Assembly: GCF_009711135.1 (NCBI RefSeq)
Contig: NZ_WMIC01000002.1
Location: 558,001 to 622,000 of the forward strand
DNA: 64,000 bases
Direction of reading: 5' to 3'
Source of the DNA: Flavobacterium sp. LC2016-01
GTDB taxonomy: Bacteria > Bacteroidota > Bacteroidia > Flavobacteriales > Flavobacteriaceae
Shown: positions 8,401-16,988 of the stretch, piece by piece
Layout: every line of letters starts with the position of its first letter
Position numbering within the stretch: the first letter of the stretch is position 1
Made by a program: the position numbers and the translations under genes
Notes under the pieces: model-generated
What the model was told of the DNA's origin: nothing
Databases searched by the model: none
The model's input: the letters and a program-made list of their open reading frames with translations, nothing else

Positions 8401-11047
8401 GTACAACACAAAGTTAACTGTCTTAAATGCTAGTTTTAATAAAATTACAACCTTAGATGTTTCTAAAAACACAATGCTAAAAGAATTTGATTGTGCTAGT
8501 AATGATCTGTACAATTTAAATTTAAAGAATGGAAACAACGCAAATATGCAAAGAATGATTTTTGGAAACTTTACTCAAAATCCTAATTTACTTTGTATTC
8601 AGGTTGACGATGTTGCATTCTCTGAAAAAAACTGGATTGCAAAAGATGCTATAGCTAATTATTCATCTGTAGAATGTCGTGCGCATACAGGATATACAAC
8701 AATTCCAGATTCTAAATTTGAAGACAAATTAATCGCTCTTAAAATCGACATAGACGGTAAAAACGGTAAAGTTGCTACAATGAGTATTGACACTGTAACA
8801 AGCTTAAATATTTCAAAAAGTGAAATTTCAGACTTAACTGGTATTGCGGGATTTGCATTATTAACAACATTAGACTGTAGCGAAAACTCGTTGGCAAAAA
8901 TAGATTTATCTAAAAATCTTGCCTTGACAAATGTAAATGTTACTAAAAACAATTTAAGTGTTTTAGATGTTTCTAAAAATACAAAACTTGCTTATTTAAG
9001 TGCAAGCTTTAACAAAATTGAAAATCTTGATGTCTCTAAAAACACTTCTTTAAAAGAATTAGACTGTGCAGGCAACAATATGTATAATTTGAATTTGAAG
9101 AATGGAAATAACGTGAATATGCAAAGAGTTATTTTTGGAAATTTCACTGAAAATCCTAATCTTCTTTGTATACAAGTTGATGACGCAGCATTCTCAGAAA
9201 AAAATTGGATTGCAAAAGATGCAACTGCAACTTATTCTACTGATGCTTGTCCTGTAAATTTAAGATACACTTTAATTCCTGATCTAAATTTTGAAAAATT
9301 ATTGATTGAAAAAAATATCGATAAGGATGGTGAAAACGGAAAAGTACTTACAGCAAACATTTCAAATATTACATACCTAAATCTTAATGATTCCACACGT
9401 AAAGTAGCTGATTTAACAGGTATTCAAGATTTTAACGCTTTAACAACTTTATACTGTTATTCTGCCACATTAACTGCTGTAGATCTTTCTAAAAACATAA
9501 ACTTAACAACAGTCGATTTATCAAATAACAAAATAACTGCTGCAGATTTTTCGACTAATACCAAGTTGACCAGCTTAGTAATATACAATAATCAATTAAC
9601 AGCTTTAGACCTTTCTAAAAATACAGCTTTAAACACTTTAAACGTTTACAACAACAAGTTGTCAAGTATAGATCTTTCTAAAAACACTGCTTTAACTAGT
9701 ATCGATTTATCTGTAAATCAATTGAATACCATTGACATTCAGACAAATACAGCTTTAGCAAAAATTGATATATCGACTAATCAACTAACAGCAGTTAACA
9801 TTAGTGCAAACACAAATCTAACAAATGTTAATGTTGCTAATAATCAATTAGCTTCTATAAATGTTTCTAAAAACACGCTTTTAAAAGAATTAAGAGTCAA
9901 TAAAAACAAGATTGAGAACATTGATATTTCTAATCTAAAATCGTTAACACTTTTATTGGCTGGTGATAATCAAATTAGCACATTAGATATTTCTCAAAAT
10001 ACGGAACTACTTAATTTACAAGTTCCAAACAACAAATTAAGCAGTATTGATATTTCAGTACATCCTGCTCTTACTGTTTTAGATGTTTCAAAGAATCAAT
10101 TAAAAACTTTCGACATCAGAAAAAACCCAGCTTTAGTTTCTTTTTATGCAAATGAAAATCAACTAACAAGCCTGGATATGAGAAATGGAAAAAATACTTT
10201 GATCCAAAATTATAATTTATCTCTGCTTTCAAATCCAAAATTATACTGCATTCTTGTTGATGATGTTACCTTTTCAAACACAAATTGGTCAATTAGAAAA
10301 GATGCAATTGCGAAGTTCAACACAGAATGTACCGGTGAACTTACTTTACCTGTAAACAATTTTGCGATTGAAACAAAAGGAGAAACTTGTCTTGGCGAAA
10401 ATAATGGTGAAATAAGCATTAATGCAAAACAAACATTTGCCTACGTAGCAACTATAAACGGAAAAGCAACTGCATTTACAAATAATGCTTTAAAAGTTAC
10501 TGCTTTGACTCCAGGAAATTACACTATTACAATTACTATTCCTGGTGAAATTTTCGAACAAAATTTTAATGTAACTATTCAAAAAGGTGCCACAATTACT
10601 GGAAAATCTAGTGTAAACGCTAAAAAAGTTGATGTTGAAATTACTGAAGGAACTGCGCCATTTACAGTGTTTATTGACGGTCAGGCACAATTTCAAACAA
10701 ATGATTCTAATTTCTCTTTAGATTTAGAAAAAGGAGGATTATTAGAAGTAGCAACATCAAAAGCCTGCGAAGGAGTTTATTCTAAAAAAATCGCAACATT
10801 AGATCTTTATGGAACTTTAGCCGCTTATCCAAATCCAACATCTGGAAGTTTTGAAATCGAAATTCCAACAAAAGACAAAGAAGTTACAATAGAATTGTAC
10901 AACTTCGGCGGTCAATTGGTTTCGGCTAGAAACTACATTATCGAAAATGGAAAAGTGCAGTTGAGCCTTGAAAACCAGCCTTCAGGAATTTATGCAGCTA
11001 AAATTTATTTTGAAACTCCAGAATACATTAAAATTATAAAAAAATGA
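5432..11047 (+). CDS. Giant LRR surface protein with N-terminal jelly-roll-like domain and T9SS sorting domain
   Basis: The 1871-residue protein has the same signal peptide as the upstream LRR protein, almost identical at DNA level. Residues ~20-168 (NLVTNGNFE...NWT..., ending YIDAVQVYEKG) look like a CBM4/9-type carbohydrate-binding fold, absent from the upstream paralogue. Six LRR modules start near residues 169, 485, 602, 854, 1087 and 1278. Several carry an IDxDGxNGKV loop resembling a calcium-binding turn. Residues ~1640-1790 (FAIETKGETCLGENNGEIS...) resemble a conserved segment found before the sorting domain in other flavobacterial T9SS cargo. The end (YPNPTSGSFEIEIP..., IIKK) is a type A sorting domain. 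It is probably a cell-surface adhesin or sugar-binding protein. The stop overlaps the next start. Confidence 0.9.
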   Translation: MKTKLLLLLLLANFSIYAQTNLVTNGNFETRNGNNQPTNWTAANSAYLIYGAGQGYYSLYLYYNTLSPKVTTQVPMKAGVTYTIKFKYKYASSNYSGDHPISLQISQTGSASSMSSSTLATNNSWTQKEITFTADSNLSYDLSFSTFSFDGKPFEVYIDAVQVYEKGTEQYTSIPNLNFEKKLITLGYDTEPTDGRVATIDIADIINLDVSNSSITDLTGIQDFSSLINLNCGQTGLTSLDVSKNKNLTILDCHNNGLKTLDISKNTNLTFLTCESNYLQAIDVRSNIALQYLNCGNNGGNNAISSLDLSQNVNLLQLHASGQKLTSIDLSKNTALQNLNLNNNNLTSLDLSSNPNLQVLLFSNNKLTTLDVSKNKLLQYLHFNSNQITSLDLSQHTALISLNCSNNKMKSLNLKNGNNSKFDITRGVPFQDMGAVMALPYQASFLNNTDLTCIQVDDANYSNSKWSSIKNDFTYFNTNDCSLSTIIADPKFEDKLIALKIDNDGKNGSVLNSSINTVTSLDVSNSSITDLRGIEGFKALKNLNASGNALKKLDISKNLAINTLNTSGNATLTCIQVADVAATANWSVTKDATTSFNLDCNVYTLIPDPNFENYLISQSIDRDGQNGKVLTEIIEKVTSLYLDGKNISDLTGIQDFKALTSLDANGNKFTEINLSKNTALTYLNLSINVLESLNLSKNTALVTLYIDSGKLSTIDLTKNTELKTLNIARNKLTNIDVSQNTKLTTLYVQGNLLSALDVSKNLELASFYCFTNQIRTLDLSKNTKLTTALADENKLVNFSIKNGNNALLNSFSVVNNPNLTCVQVDDVTYANKNWTTKKDATATYSATQCPTVIAYTLIPDPKFEEKLIDLGIDTDGKNGKVESMKIASLTSLNVSGSTITDLTGIEDFVALTLLECNDNQLKTLNVSKNVLLAKLNASKNQLTTLDVNNNTFLTDLNISNNTITSLSTANNKELSRLNFSNNNIRFPDFKYNTKLTVLNASFNKITTLDVSKNTMLKEFDCASNDLYNLNLKNGNNANMQRMIFGNFTQNPNLLCIQVDDVAFSEKNWIAKDAIANYSSVECRAHTGYTTIPDSKFEDKLIALKIDIDGKNGKVATMSIDTVTSLNISKSEISDLTGIAGFALLTTLDCSENSLAKIDLSKNLALTNVNVTKNNLSVLDVSKNTKLAYLSASFNKIENLDVSKNTSLKELDCAGNNMYNLNLKNGNNVNMQRVIFGNFTENPNLLCIQVDDAAFSEKNWIAKDATATYSTDACPVNLRYTLIPDLNFEKLLIEKNIDKDGENGKVLTANISNITYLNLNDSTRKVADLTGIQDFNALTTLYCYSATLTAVDLSKNINLTTVDLSNNKITAADFSTNTKLTSLVIYNNQLTALDLSKNTALNTLNVYNNKLSSIDLSKNTALTSIDLSVNQLNTIDIQTNTALAKIDISTNQLTAVNISANTNLTNVNVANNQLASINVSKNTLLKELRVNKNKIENIDISNLKSLTLLLAGDNQISTLDISQNTELLNLQVPNNKLSSIDISVHPALTVLDVSKNQLKTFDIRKNPALVSFYANENQLTSLDMRNGKNTLIQNYNLSLLSNPKLYCILVDDVTFSNTNWSIRKDAIAKFNTECTGELTLPVNNFAIETKGETCLGENNGEISINAKQTFAYVATINGKATAFTNNALKVTALTPGNYTITITIPGEIFEQNFNVTIQKGATITGKSSVNAKKVDVEITEGTAPFTVFIDGQAQFQTNDSNFSLDLEKGGLLEVATSKACEGVYSKKIATLDLYGTLAAYPNPTSGSFEIEIPTKDKEVTIELYNFGGQLVSARNYIIENGKVQLSLENQPSGIYAAKIYFETPEYIKIIKK

Positions 11048-11745
11048 AAATGAAAAATTTTATATATCTATCAATAATCAGCTTAGTTTTTATTTCCTGC
11101 GGAGGCGGTTCTGACGATCCGGTTACGCCACCAGTAACAAACACAGCTCCATCTGTTCCAACATTAGTTGGTCCAGTTGATAATAAATTATGTCTAAACA
11201 ATACTGTTTCTTTTCAATGGAACAGAGCAACAGATACGGAAAATGATGCCATAACGTATCAAATTCAAGTTGCAAAAGACAATGCTTTTACTCAAATTAC
11301 TAAAACATTTGATGGAGCAGAAAATGCTGCCTCTTTTGTATTAGATAAAAACACAGCTTATTACTGGAGAATAAAAGCTACGGACGCTAAAGGTCTTGCT
11401 AGTGCATATTCATCTGTTTTTAAATTTTATACTTCTGGAGATGCGGTTGTAAACCACCTGCCATTTGCTCCAGAATTGGTTGCTCCAGCTTTAAATGCAG
11501 TTTTAAATGCAGGAACCGCTTCTTTAAAATGGACAGCTTCGGATGTGGATACTGCAGATGCTCTAACGTATGATGTTTATTTTGGAACAACAAATCCACC
11601 AACAGCGAAAATTGGTGAAAACAAATCAGAAAAGGCGCTTGATGCTGCAATTGAATCTGGCAAACAATATTTCTGGAAAGTTGTTGTAAAAGACAATAAA
11701 GGCGGAGAAACTGTTGGTCAAGTTTGGAAATTCAAAACCAACTAA
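11044..11745 (+). CDS. Small lipoprotein with two fibronectin-III-like domains
   Basis: The 233-residue product begins with a lipoprotein signal (LVFISC, Cys ~19, followed by GGGSDD, a sequence typical of surface-exposed Bacteroidota lipoproteins). Two repeats of about 90 residues follow, each with P.LV.P-x-W-x(3)D-x-D.LTY.(V/I)...FWKV/YWRIKA.D..G patterns, the usual fibronectin type III layout. The start overlaps the LRR gene stop by 4 bases (ATGA), so the two are probably translationally coupled. An in-frame ATG two codons later could also serve. The tight coupling suggests it acts with the LRR protein, perhaps as an anchor or partner; that is inference. Confidence 0.8.
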   Translation: MKMKNFIYLSIISLVFISCGGGSDDPVTPPVTNTAPSVPTLVGPVDNKLCLNNTVSFQWNRATDTENDAITYQIQVAKDNAFTQITKTFDGAENAASFVLDKNTAYYWRIKATDAKGLASAYSSVFKFYTSGDAVVNHLPFAPELVAPALNAVLNAGTASLKWTASDVDTADALTYDVYFGTTNPPTAKIGENKSEKALDAAIESGKQYFWKVVVKDNKGGETVGQVWKFKTN

Positions 11746-11768
11746 AAAATAAAATCAACTAACCTTAA

Positions 11769-11806
11769 AAATCCCATTTTCAGTTTATTGAAAATGGGAT
11801 TTTTTT
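11769..11806 (+). terminator. Terminator of the LRR2-lipoprotein operon
   Basis: Fourteen-base arms (AAATCCCATTTTCA, 11769-11782, and its complement at 11789-11802) flank a 6-base loop and end in a T run. The core CCCATTTTC/GAAAATGGG is also the core of the terminator at 5286-5327. Confidence 0.85.
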
Positions 11807-11883
11807 ATAATGCTTGCTTTACATTGCGTTTTTATTTCTAACTTTAATATTACAAGCTGATTATCAAAGAAATAAAATCCGAT

Positions 11884-12903
11884 ATGAAGAAAATCATACT
11901 TTTATTTTTTCTCTTATTTTTCTTCAAAATCAGTGCGCAGACTTCTGACACATTAGTCCTAAAAAACAACGACATTCTTGTTGGTGAAATAAAAATCATG
12001 AGCAAAGGTGTTGTCCAAATTGAAACTGATTACAGCAAAGATGATTTTAAACTGGAATGGAAATATGTAAAAAATATTGGGTCAGATAGAATTCATATTA
12101 TAAGTCTGACCAACGGTGTTTTATTAAATGGAAAAATTTCAAAAATAAATGCTCCCAATAAATGCGAAATTACAAATGTCGAAACACAAACAAAATCTAT
12201 AATTGACCTGACCGATATTGTGTACATAAAACCTGTCGACGAAAGTTTCTGGGACAGACTTGATGCTAGTTTTGATGCTGGAATAAAATTGGCTAAATCT
12301 CAAAACTTACAGCAATTAACGGTAAATGTAAATTTGGGATACACTGGAAAACGCTGGTACGGAACGGCCATGTACAAACAAATTCAATCCGTTCAGGATG
12401 AAAGCGATCCCATTCGCAGGATTGATACAGAGTTAAGTTATGTCCATTTATTACCAAAAGATTATTTTGTGCCGTTATCAGTTACCACTTTATCTAATAC
12501 CGAACAAGATATCGATTTGCGTATCATTTCAAAAGCGGGCTACGGAAAATACCTCATGCACAGCAATAAAAAATATTGGGGAGTTGCTTCGGGATTATCT
12601 TTTAATCACGAGCGTTTTACAGAAACTACAGAAGCTAATAAAAGTTTGGAGCTTTTTATAGGAACCGATTTTAACTTGTATGACATTGGAGATTTCAGCA
12701 TACAGACAAAAGCTACTGTTTTTCCGAGTATTACTGAGAGCAAAAGGGTTCGTACCGATTTTTCTTTAGACACAAAATACGATTTGCCTCTAGACTTTTT
12801 CATCAAGCTGTCATTTGTTTATAATTATGACAACAAACCAAAACCTGGAGCTTCAAAAGACGATTATGTTTTCCAGACTACCTTTGGCTGGAAATTAGAT
12901 TGA
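11884..12903 (+). CDS. DUF481 outer-membrane beta-barrel protein
   Basis: The 339-residue product has an N-terminal signal peptide (ending KISAQ). A region of ~100 residues has repeated D-x-L-x-G-x-I turns (LKNNDILVGEI, LTNGVLLNGKI), and a C-terminal ~200-residue series of alternating beta strands ends in the aromatic-rich TTFGWKLD. This is the layout of the DUF481/YdiY family, found in the outer membrane and of unclear function. It is a single gene flanked by terminators on both sides. Confidence 0.75.
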   Translation: MKKIILLFFLLFFFKISAQTSDTLVLKNNDILVGEIKIMSKGVVQIETDYSKDDFKLEWKYVKNIGSDRIHIISLTNGVLLNGKISKINAPNKCEITNVETQTKSIIDLTDIVYIKPVDESFWDRLDASFDAGIKLAKSQNLQQLTVNVNLGYTGKRWYGTAMYKQIQSVQDESDPIRRIDTELSYVHLLPKDYFVPLSVTTLSNTEQDIDLRIISKAGYGKYLMHSNKKYWGVASGLSFNHERFTETTEANKSLELFIGTDFNLYDIGDFSIQTKATVFPSITESKRVRTDFSLDTKYDLPLDFFIKLSFVYNYDNKPKPGASKDDYVFQTTFGWKLD

Positions 12904-12919
12904 AAACTTTAGAATAAAA

Positions 12920-12947
12920 AAAGGGCCGTCAAAAATGACAGCCCTTT
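12920..12947. terminator. Bidirectional terminator between convergent genes
   Basis: AAAGGGC-c-GTCA, a 4-base loop, then TGAC-a-GCCCTTT. A runs lie on the left side and T residues on the right, so it can end both the rightward DUF481 gene and the leftward gene ending at 12973. Confidence 0.75.
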
Positions 12948-12972
12948 CTTCAAATTGTAATTTAAAAGTAAA

Positions 12973-14619
12973 TTATGAGTTACCACATAATTTAGTGTAA
13001 TCGTCAAACATTTTGATATAAGTATCTTTATTTTCAAAATCGTATGCTCCTTTGTCGATATTCTCGATCATTTTAGGACAATCAGAGAAATATTCTTTTA
13101 ATGCTTTTCTTCTTCCAAGGAAAACTGGAGGCAAAAAGAACTCTTCTTCAACTGATTTTTTCAAAGTATAAGCATCTTGTGGGAAGAACTCGTGATAAAG
13201 AGAAATTTTTCCTCCTTTTTTAACTTCTTCAAACATTGAATATCTTTTTGAACTTGTCCCTGGCGTGTCTCCAAATGAAATTGCAGAAACTCCTCTACCT
13301 GTTTTACCAATGATGTAAATTCTTCCTTCTTCGTCTTTTATATTAACAATCTTTTTCAAGTTTGTTCTTTCTGGTTTTTTCTGTCCGTCAATATAAATAT
13401 AAACACTGCTTTTTTCTGAACCAATACCATCAATCATAGATCTTAAACCAGATACAGTTTGTTCTGTTCTTAAATCTACTAATTCAGGATAATCACTGAT
13501 AACTCTAACTTTTCCTTTAAAAACTTTAGAATCTGTATCTAAAACTTCACCTTTAAATTCTGCATATCTAAACGCTGTTTCCGCTTTTTTGTATGATGCT
13601 AAAACTGGTTCTTGTGGTATTGCTTCAATAGTGAATGATTTCTCAGTCAGTTTTTTGTATTTATCAATATCTTCGATTAAAGTCGTCATGTATGGAAAAT
13701 CTGTTCTCATACCTAAAAAGCTTTTTTCGTTTTCTTTTACTGCAGGCAAAAATTTAGCAGCTTCGTCAACTTTTCCTAAAAGAATGTAGGTTGCAGCCAA
13801 ATTGTAATTTGCAGCAAATCTTACTTTTTTAGCTAAATCTTCGTCTTCTTTATCTTGAAAATTCACATATTCTAACCAATATTTTTGTGCTTCTCCAAAT
13901 AAATCTCCCCAGTTCTCTCTGTCAACATCTACTAAAGTTGGCAATACTTGAACTGATTGATTGAATTCGTCTACATTAAATGTAGATTTTGATTTTTTCT
14001 TCTTTTCAAGATCAGTATATTTCAACTTTTCAATTTTAGGTCCGTACAAGTAAAAACCTTCAAATTCTTCGATCATACTGTAGAAATTGTCTGTCAAAAT
14101 TTTATACGTCAAGTTCTCATAAGTCTCTGACGGATTTGTAACATACATACAAACTTTAGGAGTAGTATATCTTTTATAGATTACTTTTCCCGTTTTGTCT
14201 GTTATTTCAAGATTAGACTCTAAACCAATATAATAAGCCGGAGCTTTTTGGTAAGTTGTCTGTAAATATTCCTCGTCATTTACAAGTTCAAAACGAGTCA
14301 AATTGTATTTTACTTTAAAATCTCCTTCTTTTTGTTTTTTCAAACCTGAAATTCCAAAAGCTTGGTAAAATTTTTCAGCTGAAAAAGGCGCTTTTTTAAT
14401 ATTCATACTTTTTTCTAAACCTGGCGAAAGGTCTAAGATTATTTCATATGATTTATAACCTCCGTATTCTAGATTAGTTGGCGGTACAGGTCCGCGCAAA
14501 TTTAACCTGTTTGTAATCGCTTCGGTCTTTCCAGTAGCCCAAGCGGTCATTTGAGCGCTAGCAGTCTGACTGATACCTGCAAGCATTAACAATAAAACAA
14601 CTTGTGTAATTTTTTTCAT
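12973..14619 (-). CDS. Secreted protein of unknown function (548 aa)
   Basis: The signal peptide ends near TASAQ (residue ~22). The body has no motif I can name. Residues ~245-330 look helical and TPR-like (AANYNLAATYILLGKVDEAAKFLP). The C-terminal half is beta-rich, followed by a Cys-containing tail (FSDCPKMIENIDKGAYDFENKD). It is encoded 6 bases downstream of another secreted protein (14626-15762) with the same plan of beta-rich front and helical TPR-like segment, so the two are very probably one operon and may be distant relatives or partners in the cell envelope. Confidence 0.7.
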   Translation of the reverse strand: MKKITQVVLLLMLAGISQTASAQMTAWATGKTEAITNRLNLRGPVPPTNLEYGGYKSYEIILDLSPGLEKSMNIKKAPFSAEKFYQAFGISGLKKQKEGDFKVKYNLTRFELVNDEEYLQTTYQKAPAYYIGLESNLEITDKTGKVIYKRYTTPKVCMYVTNPSETYENLTYKILTDNFYSMIEEFEGFYLYGPKIEKLKYTDLEKKKKSKSTFNVDEFNQSVQVLPTLVDVDRENWGDLFGEAQKYWLEYVNFQDKEDEDLAKKVRFAANYNLAATYILLGKVDEAAKFLPAVKENEKSFLGMRTDFPYMTTLIEDIDKYKKLTEKSFTIEAIPQEPVLASYKKAETAFRYAEFKGEVLDTDSKVFKGKVRVISDYPELVDLRTEQTVSGLRSMIDGIGSEKSSVYIYIDGQKKPERTNLKKIVNIKDEEGRIYIIGKTGRGVSAISFGDTPGTSSKRYSMFEEVKKGGKISLYHEFFPQDAYTLKKSVEEEFFLPPVFLGRRKALKEYFSDCPKMIENIDKGAYDFENKDTYIKMFDDYTKLCGNS

Positions 14620-14625
14620 TTGATT

Positions 14626-15762
14626 TTATTTAAGGGCCGGGTTATGGGTTGAATTTGTTTTAGCAACTTTGAAACTAGCAATTAAATTATTTGCTTTTTC
14701 GATAATAGCTTTCCCGTCGCTTTTATCATAATCGTTAGCAATTAATTTTTCAGATTCAGCAATCGCTTTTTCTGGCTGATCCAGCATTAAGTAAATAACA
14801 GCTAAATTAAAGTAAGCTGAATATCTCATTTTGCGAGATGGTTTATTGTCCTCAGTATATTTTGTTTTCAATGAATCGAAATACTCGATTAAAGGCTGCA
14901 TGTTTGATTTCAAATCCTCAATTGGCTCATCAGCTTTCATCGTAGCAAATAAAGCTTTCACAGCCTGAATTGCTTCAATCTGAGTTTTTCCTTCATCACT
15001 TTTAGCATCTAAAATCCAAAGAATTTCATTGTCGCTTTTAGGTCTGAAACCGTAAGTAGAATTAACGCTGTAGTTAGCAGAACCTAATGATTTATCTGCA
15101 AAACCTCTTAACATTTGATCACGGATAGCACCTTTATTGATGTAGAAGTCTTTCATTGGAGTCGCTGAATCATTATATTCTTTTGACTTATATTCTACTT
15201 CTCCATTAAAATTAAGATTATAACCTTCTTTTGCTGCCGAAGTATCTTTTTTAACAACTGCATTTTTTAAGAATCGGTTTGATGCTGCAGCTACTTCTTT
15301 CGCTTTTTCCTGCTCAACTTGTTTGTCGTTTAAAGCCACTGGAGTAAGTGGTCCTTTAATCTTCATGTAACCTCTAGTTGCATACTTTGATGTAACAAAA
15401 TAATATTCTTTTCTGCTGGTAACTTTTCCATCTCTGTCTTTGTTCTCTTCAACTCTAACTTGAGGAGAAGCTCCTTTTTCAACAAAGTCTTCCAAGTTTA
15501 GTTCTATTTGCACAGTACCGCCGGTTTCTACTTTTTTCCAGCCAGCAATGTAAATCTGGTCGTTAAGATTAGTCGGATTTACATACGTTTGCAATGCTCC
15601 TCCTAATTTTACTGTTGATGAATACGTTCTTTTCTCGTAAGGAACCGCTTCTTTAGGAAGTATTTGGTAATTTACGTTAAAATAAAAACGATCAAGGTCT
15701 ACTTTCTGAGCTTTGGAGCTAAAAACAGACATTAATAAAATAAAAACAATAATTCTTTTCAT
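14626..15762 (-). CDS. Secreted protein of unknown function (378 aa)
   Basis: The signal peptide ends near SSKAQ. The front half is beta-rich (YFNVNYQILPKE..., GWKKVETGGTVQIELNLED). The last ~100 residues include a TPR-like helical hairpin (YSAYFNLAVIYLMLDQPEKAIAESEKLI). No named family recognised. It is the first gene of a two-gene leftward operon with a clear promoter at 15790-15820. Confidence 0.7.
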   Translation of the reverse strand: MKRIIVFILLMSVFSSKAQKVDLDRFYFNVNYQILPKEAVPYEKRTYSSTVKLGGALQTYVNPTNLNDQIYIAGWKKVETGGTVQIELNLEDFVEKGASPQVRVEENKDRDGKVTSRKEYYFVTSKYATRGYMKIKGPLTPVALNDKQVEQEKAKEVAAASNRFLKNAVVKKDTSAAKEGYNLNFNGEVEYKSKEYNDSATPMKDFYINKGAIRDQMLRGFADKSLGSANYSVNSTYGFRPKSDNEILWILDAKSDEGKTQIEAIQAVKALFATMKADEPIEDLKSNMQPLIEYFDSLKTKYTEDNKPSRKMRYSAYFNLAVIYLMLDQPEKAIAESEKLIANDYDKSDGKAIIEKANNLIASFKVAKTNSTHNPALK

Positions 15763-15789
15763 AGGTTAATTATTAATAAATTTCGAGCA

Positions 15790-15820
15790 CAAACCTATCT
15801 ATAATTTTACTAAAAAACAA
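15790..15820 (-). promoter_or_regulatory. Bacteroidota-type promoter of the two secreted-protein genes
   Basis: The minus strand reads TTG, 20 bases, then TAGGTTTG, matching the -33/-7 consensus TTG-N17-23-TAnnTTTG. It sits 28 bases upstream of the ATG at 15762. Confidence 0.65.
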
Positions 15821-15991
15821 CTTTATGAGGCTATCAACTCAAGAATTTTGTGTTAAATTTCACACATTGTAAAACTTTAACATAGTGCATACTATAAAAA
15901 ATTATTTGTTAAATGTTAACAAATGGATAAGTCATAAAAAACTTACCGTGTAGTTATACAACTACAGATTTTTCCTATTCGCATAAAACAG

Positions 15992-16032
15992 AAAATTCCC
16001 GCCTTTTTTATTAAAAAAAAGCAGGAATTTTA
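15992..16032 (-). terminator. Likely terminator of the MBL-fold gene
   Basis: Imperfect arms AAATTCCcGCcTTTTTT and AAAAAAaaGCaGGAATTT lie just past the stop of the leftward gene at 16049. The remaining intergenic sequence up to 15830 is AT-rich with no other feature seen. Confidence 0.5.
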
Positions 16033-16048
16033 AATTTTATAAAAAAGC

Positions 16049-16906
16049 CTAAAAAATAGCTTCGCAGGTAAATACCTCTTTCAAACGAACTCCTTTTTCA
16101 GTGTGTTCAACTGTTATAATTTGATTATGAGCATCATGTTCTAAAAACAAATAATAATTCTGATCGGCTGCCGAGTTCAGTAATTTTGCTTTTTCAGGCA
16201 TTGTCAATAACGGACGCGTGTCGTAACCCATTACATACGGAAGTGGAATATGTCCGGCTGTTGCCAATAAATCGGCACAAAATACAATTGTTTTATCTTT
16301 ATAATTAATATGCGGAATCATTTGTTTTTCGGTATGACCGTCAACGTAAAAAATATCAAAACCTAATTCACTCGAAAAGCCAAAACCGCTTTCTGGCCGT
16401 TCAACAAAATTCAATTGACCGCTTTCCTGCATCGGCAAAATATTTTCTGCCAAAAAAGAAGCTTTTTCACGCGGATTTGGCTTTGTTGCCCATTCCCAAT
16501 GATTTTCATTGGTCCAAAATTTTGCATTTTTAAAAGCTGGTTCATAACCTGTTTTATCCGAATTCCACTGAACGCTTCCGCCACAATGATCAAAATGCAG
16601 ATGCGTCATAAAAACATCGGTTATGTCATCTCGGTGAAAACCATATTTTGCCAGCGATTTATCAATAGAATGTGATCCCCAAAGCGAATAATAACCAAAA
16701 AATTTCTCTGATTGCTTGTCTCCCATTCCGGTATCAATCAAAATCAGGCGGTTTCCATCTTCCATCAGCAGACAGCGCGCTGCAATATCAATTAAATTAT
16801 TGGCATCAGCAGGATTGGTTTTATTCCAAATTGTTTTTGGAACAACGCCAAACATAGCGCCTCCGTCTAACTTAAAATTTCCAGATTCTATTGGATAAAG
16901 TTTCAT
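16049..16906 (-). CDS. MBL-fold metallo-hydrolase
   Basis: The 285-residue protein has the metallo-beta-lactamase metal site THLHFDHCGG (residues ~100-109, HxHxDH), a later VDGHTEKQM histidine and FCADLLAT aspartate, which together form a dinuclear zinc site. No signal peptide, so it is likely cytoplasmic. Length and layout fit the lactonase/AttM-like branch of MBL hydrolases, but the substrate cannot be read from sequence. It stands alone, with no clear operon partner. Confidence 0.8.
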   Translation of the reverse strand: MKLYPIESGNFKLDGGAMFGVVPKTIWNKTNPADANNLIDIAARCLLMEDGNRLILIDTGMGDKQSEKFFGYYSLWGSHSIDKSLAKYGFHRDDITDVFMTHLHFDHCGGSVQWNSDKTGYEPAFKNAKFWTNENHWEWATKPNPREKASFLAENILPMQESGQLNFVERPESGFGFSSELGFDIFYVDGHTEKQMIPHINYKDKTIVFCADLLATAGHIPLPYVMGYDTRPLLTMPEKAKLLNSAADQNYYLFLEHDAHNQIITVEHTEKGVRLKEVFTCEAIF

Positions 16907-16988
16907 AAAAGTAATTTCTAGTAAATAAACAAAGCTAGCAATTCCTGCTGCTTTAAACTAAAAATTCTCTTTAAAACTTTTGCAGAGA

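Noticed and set aside
386..11047. Regularly spaced DNA repeats that might look like a CRISPR array
   Set aside because: They are 63-base periods coding for 21-residue leucine-rich repeats in one open frame; the sequence varies at silent positions and there are no unique spacers.
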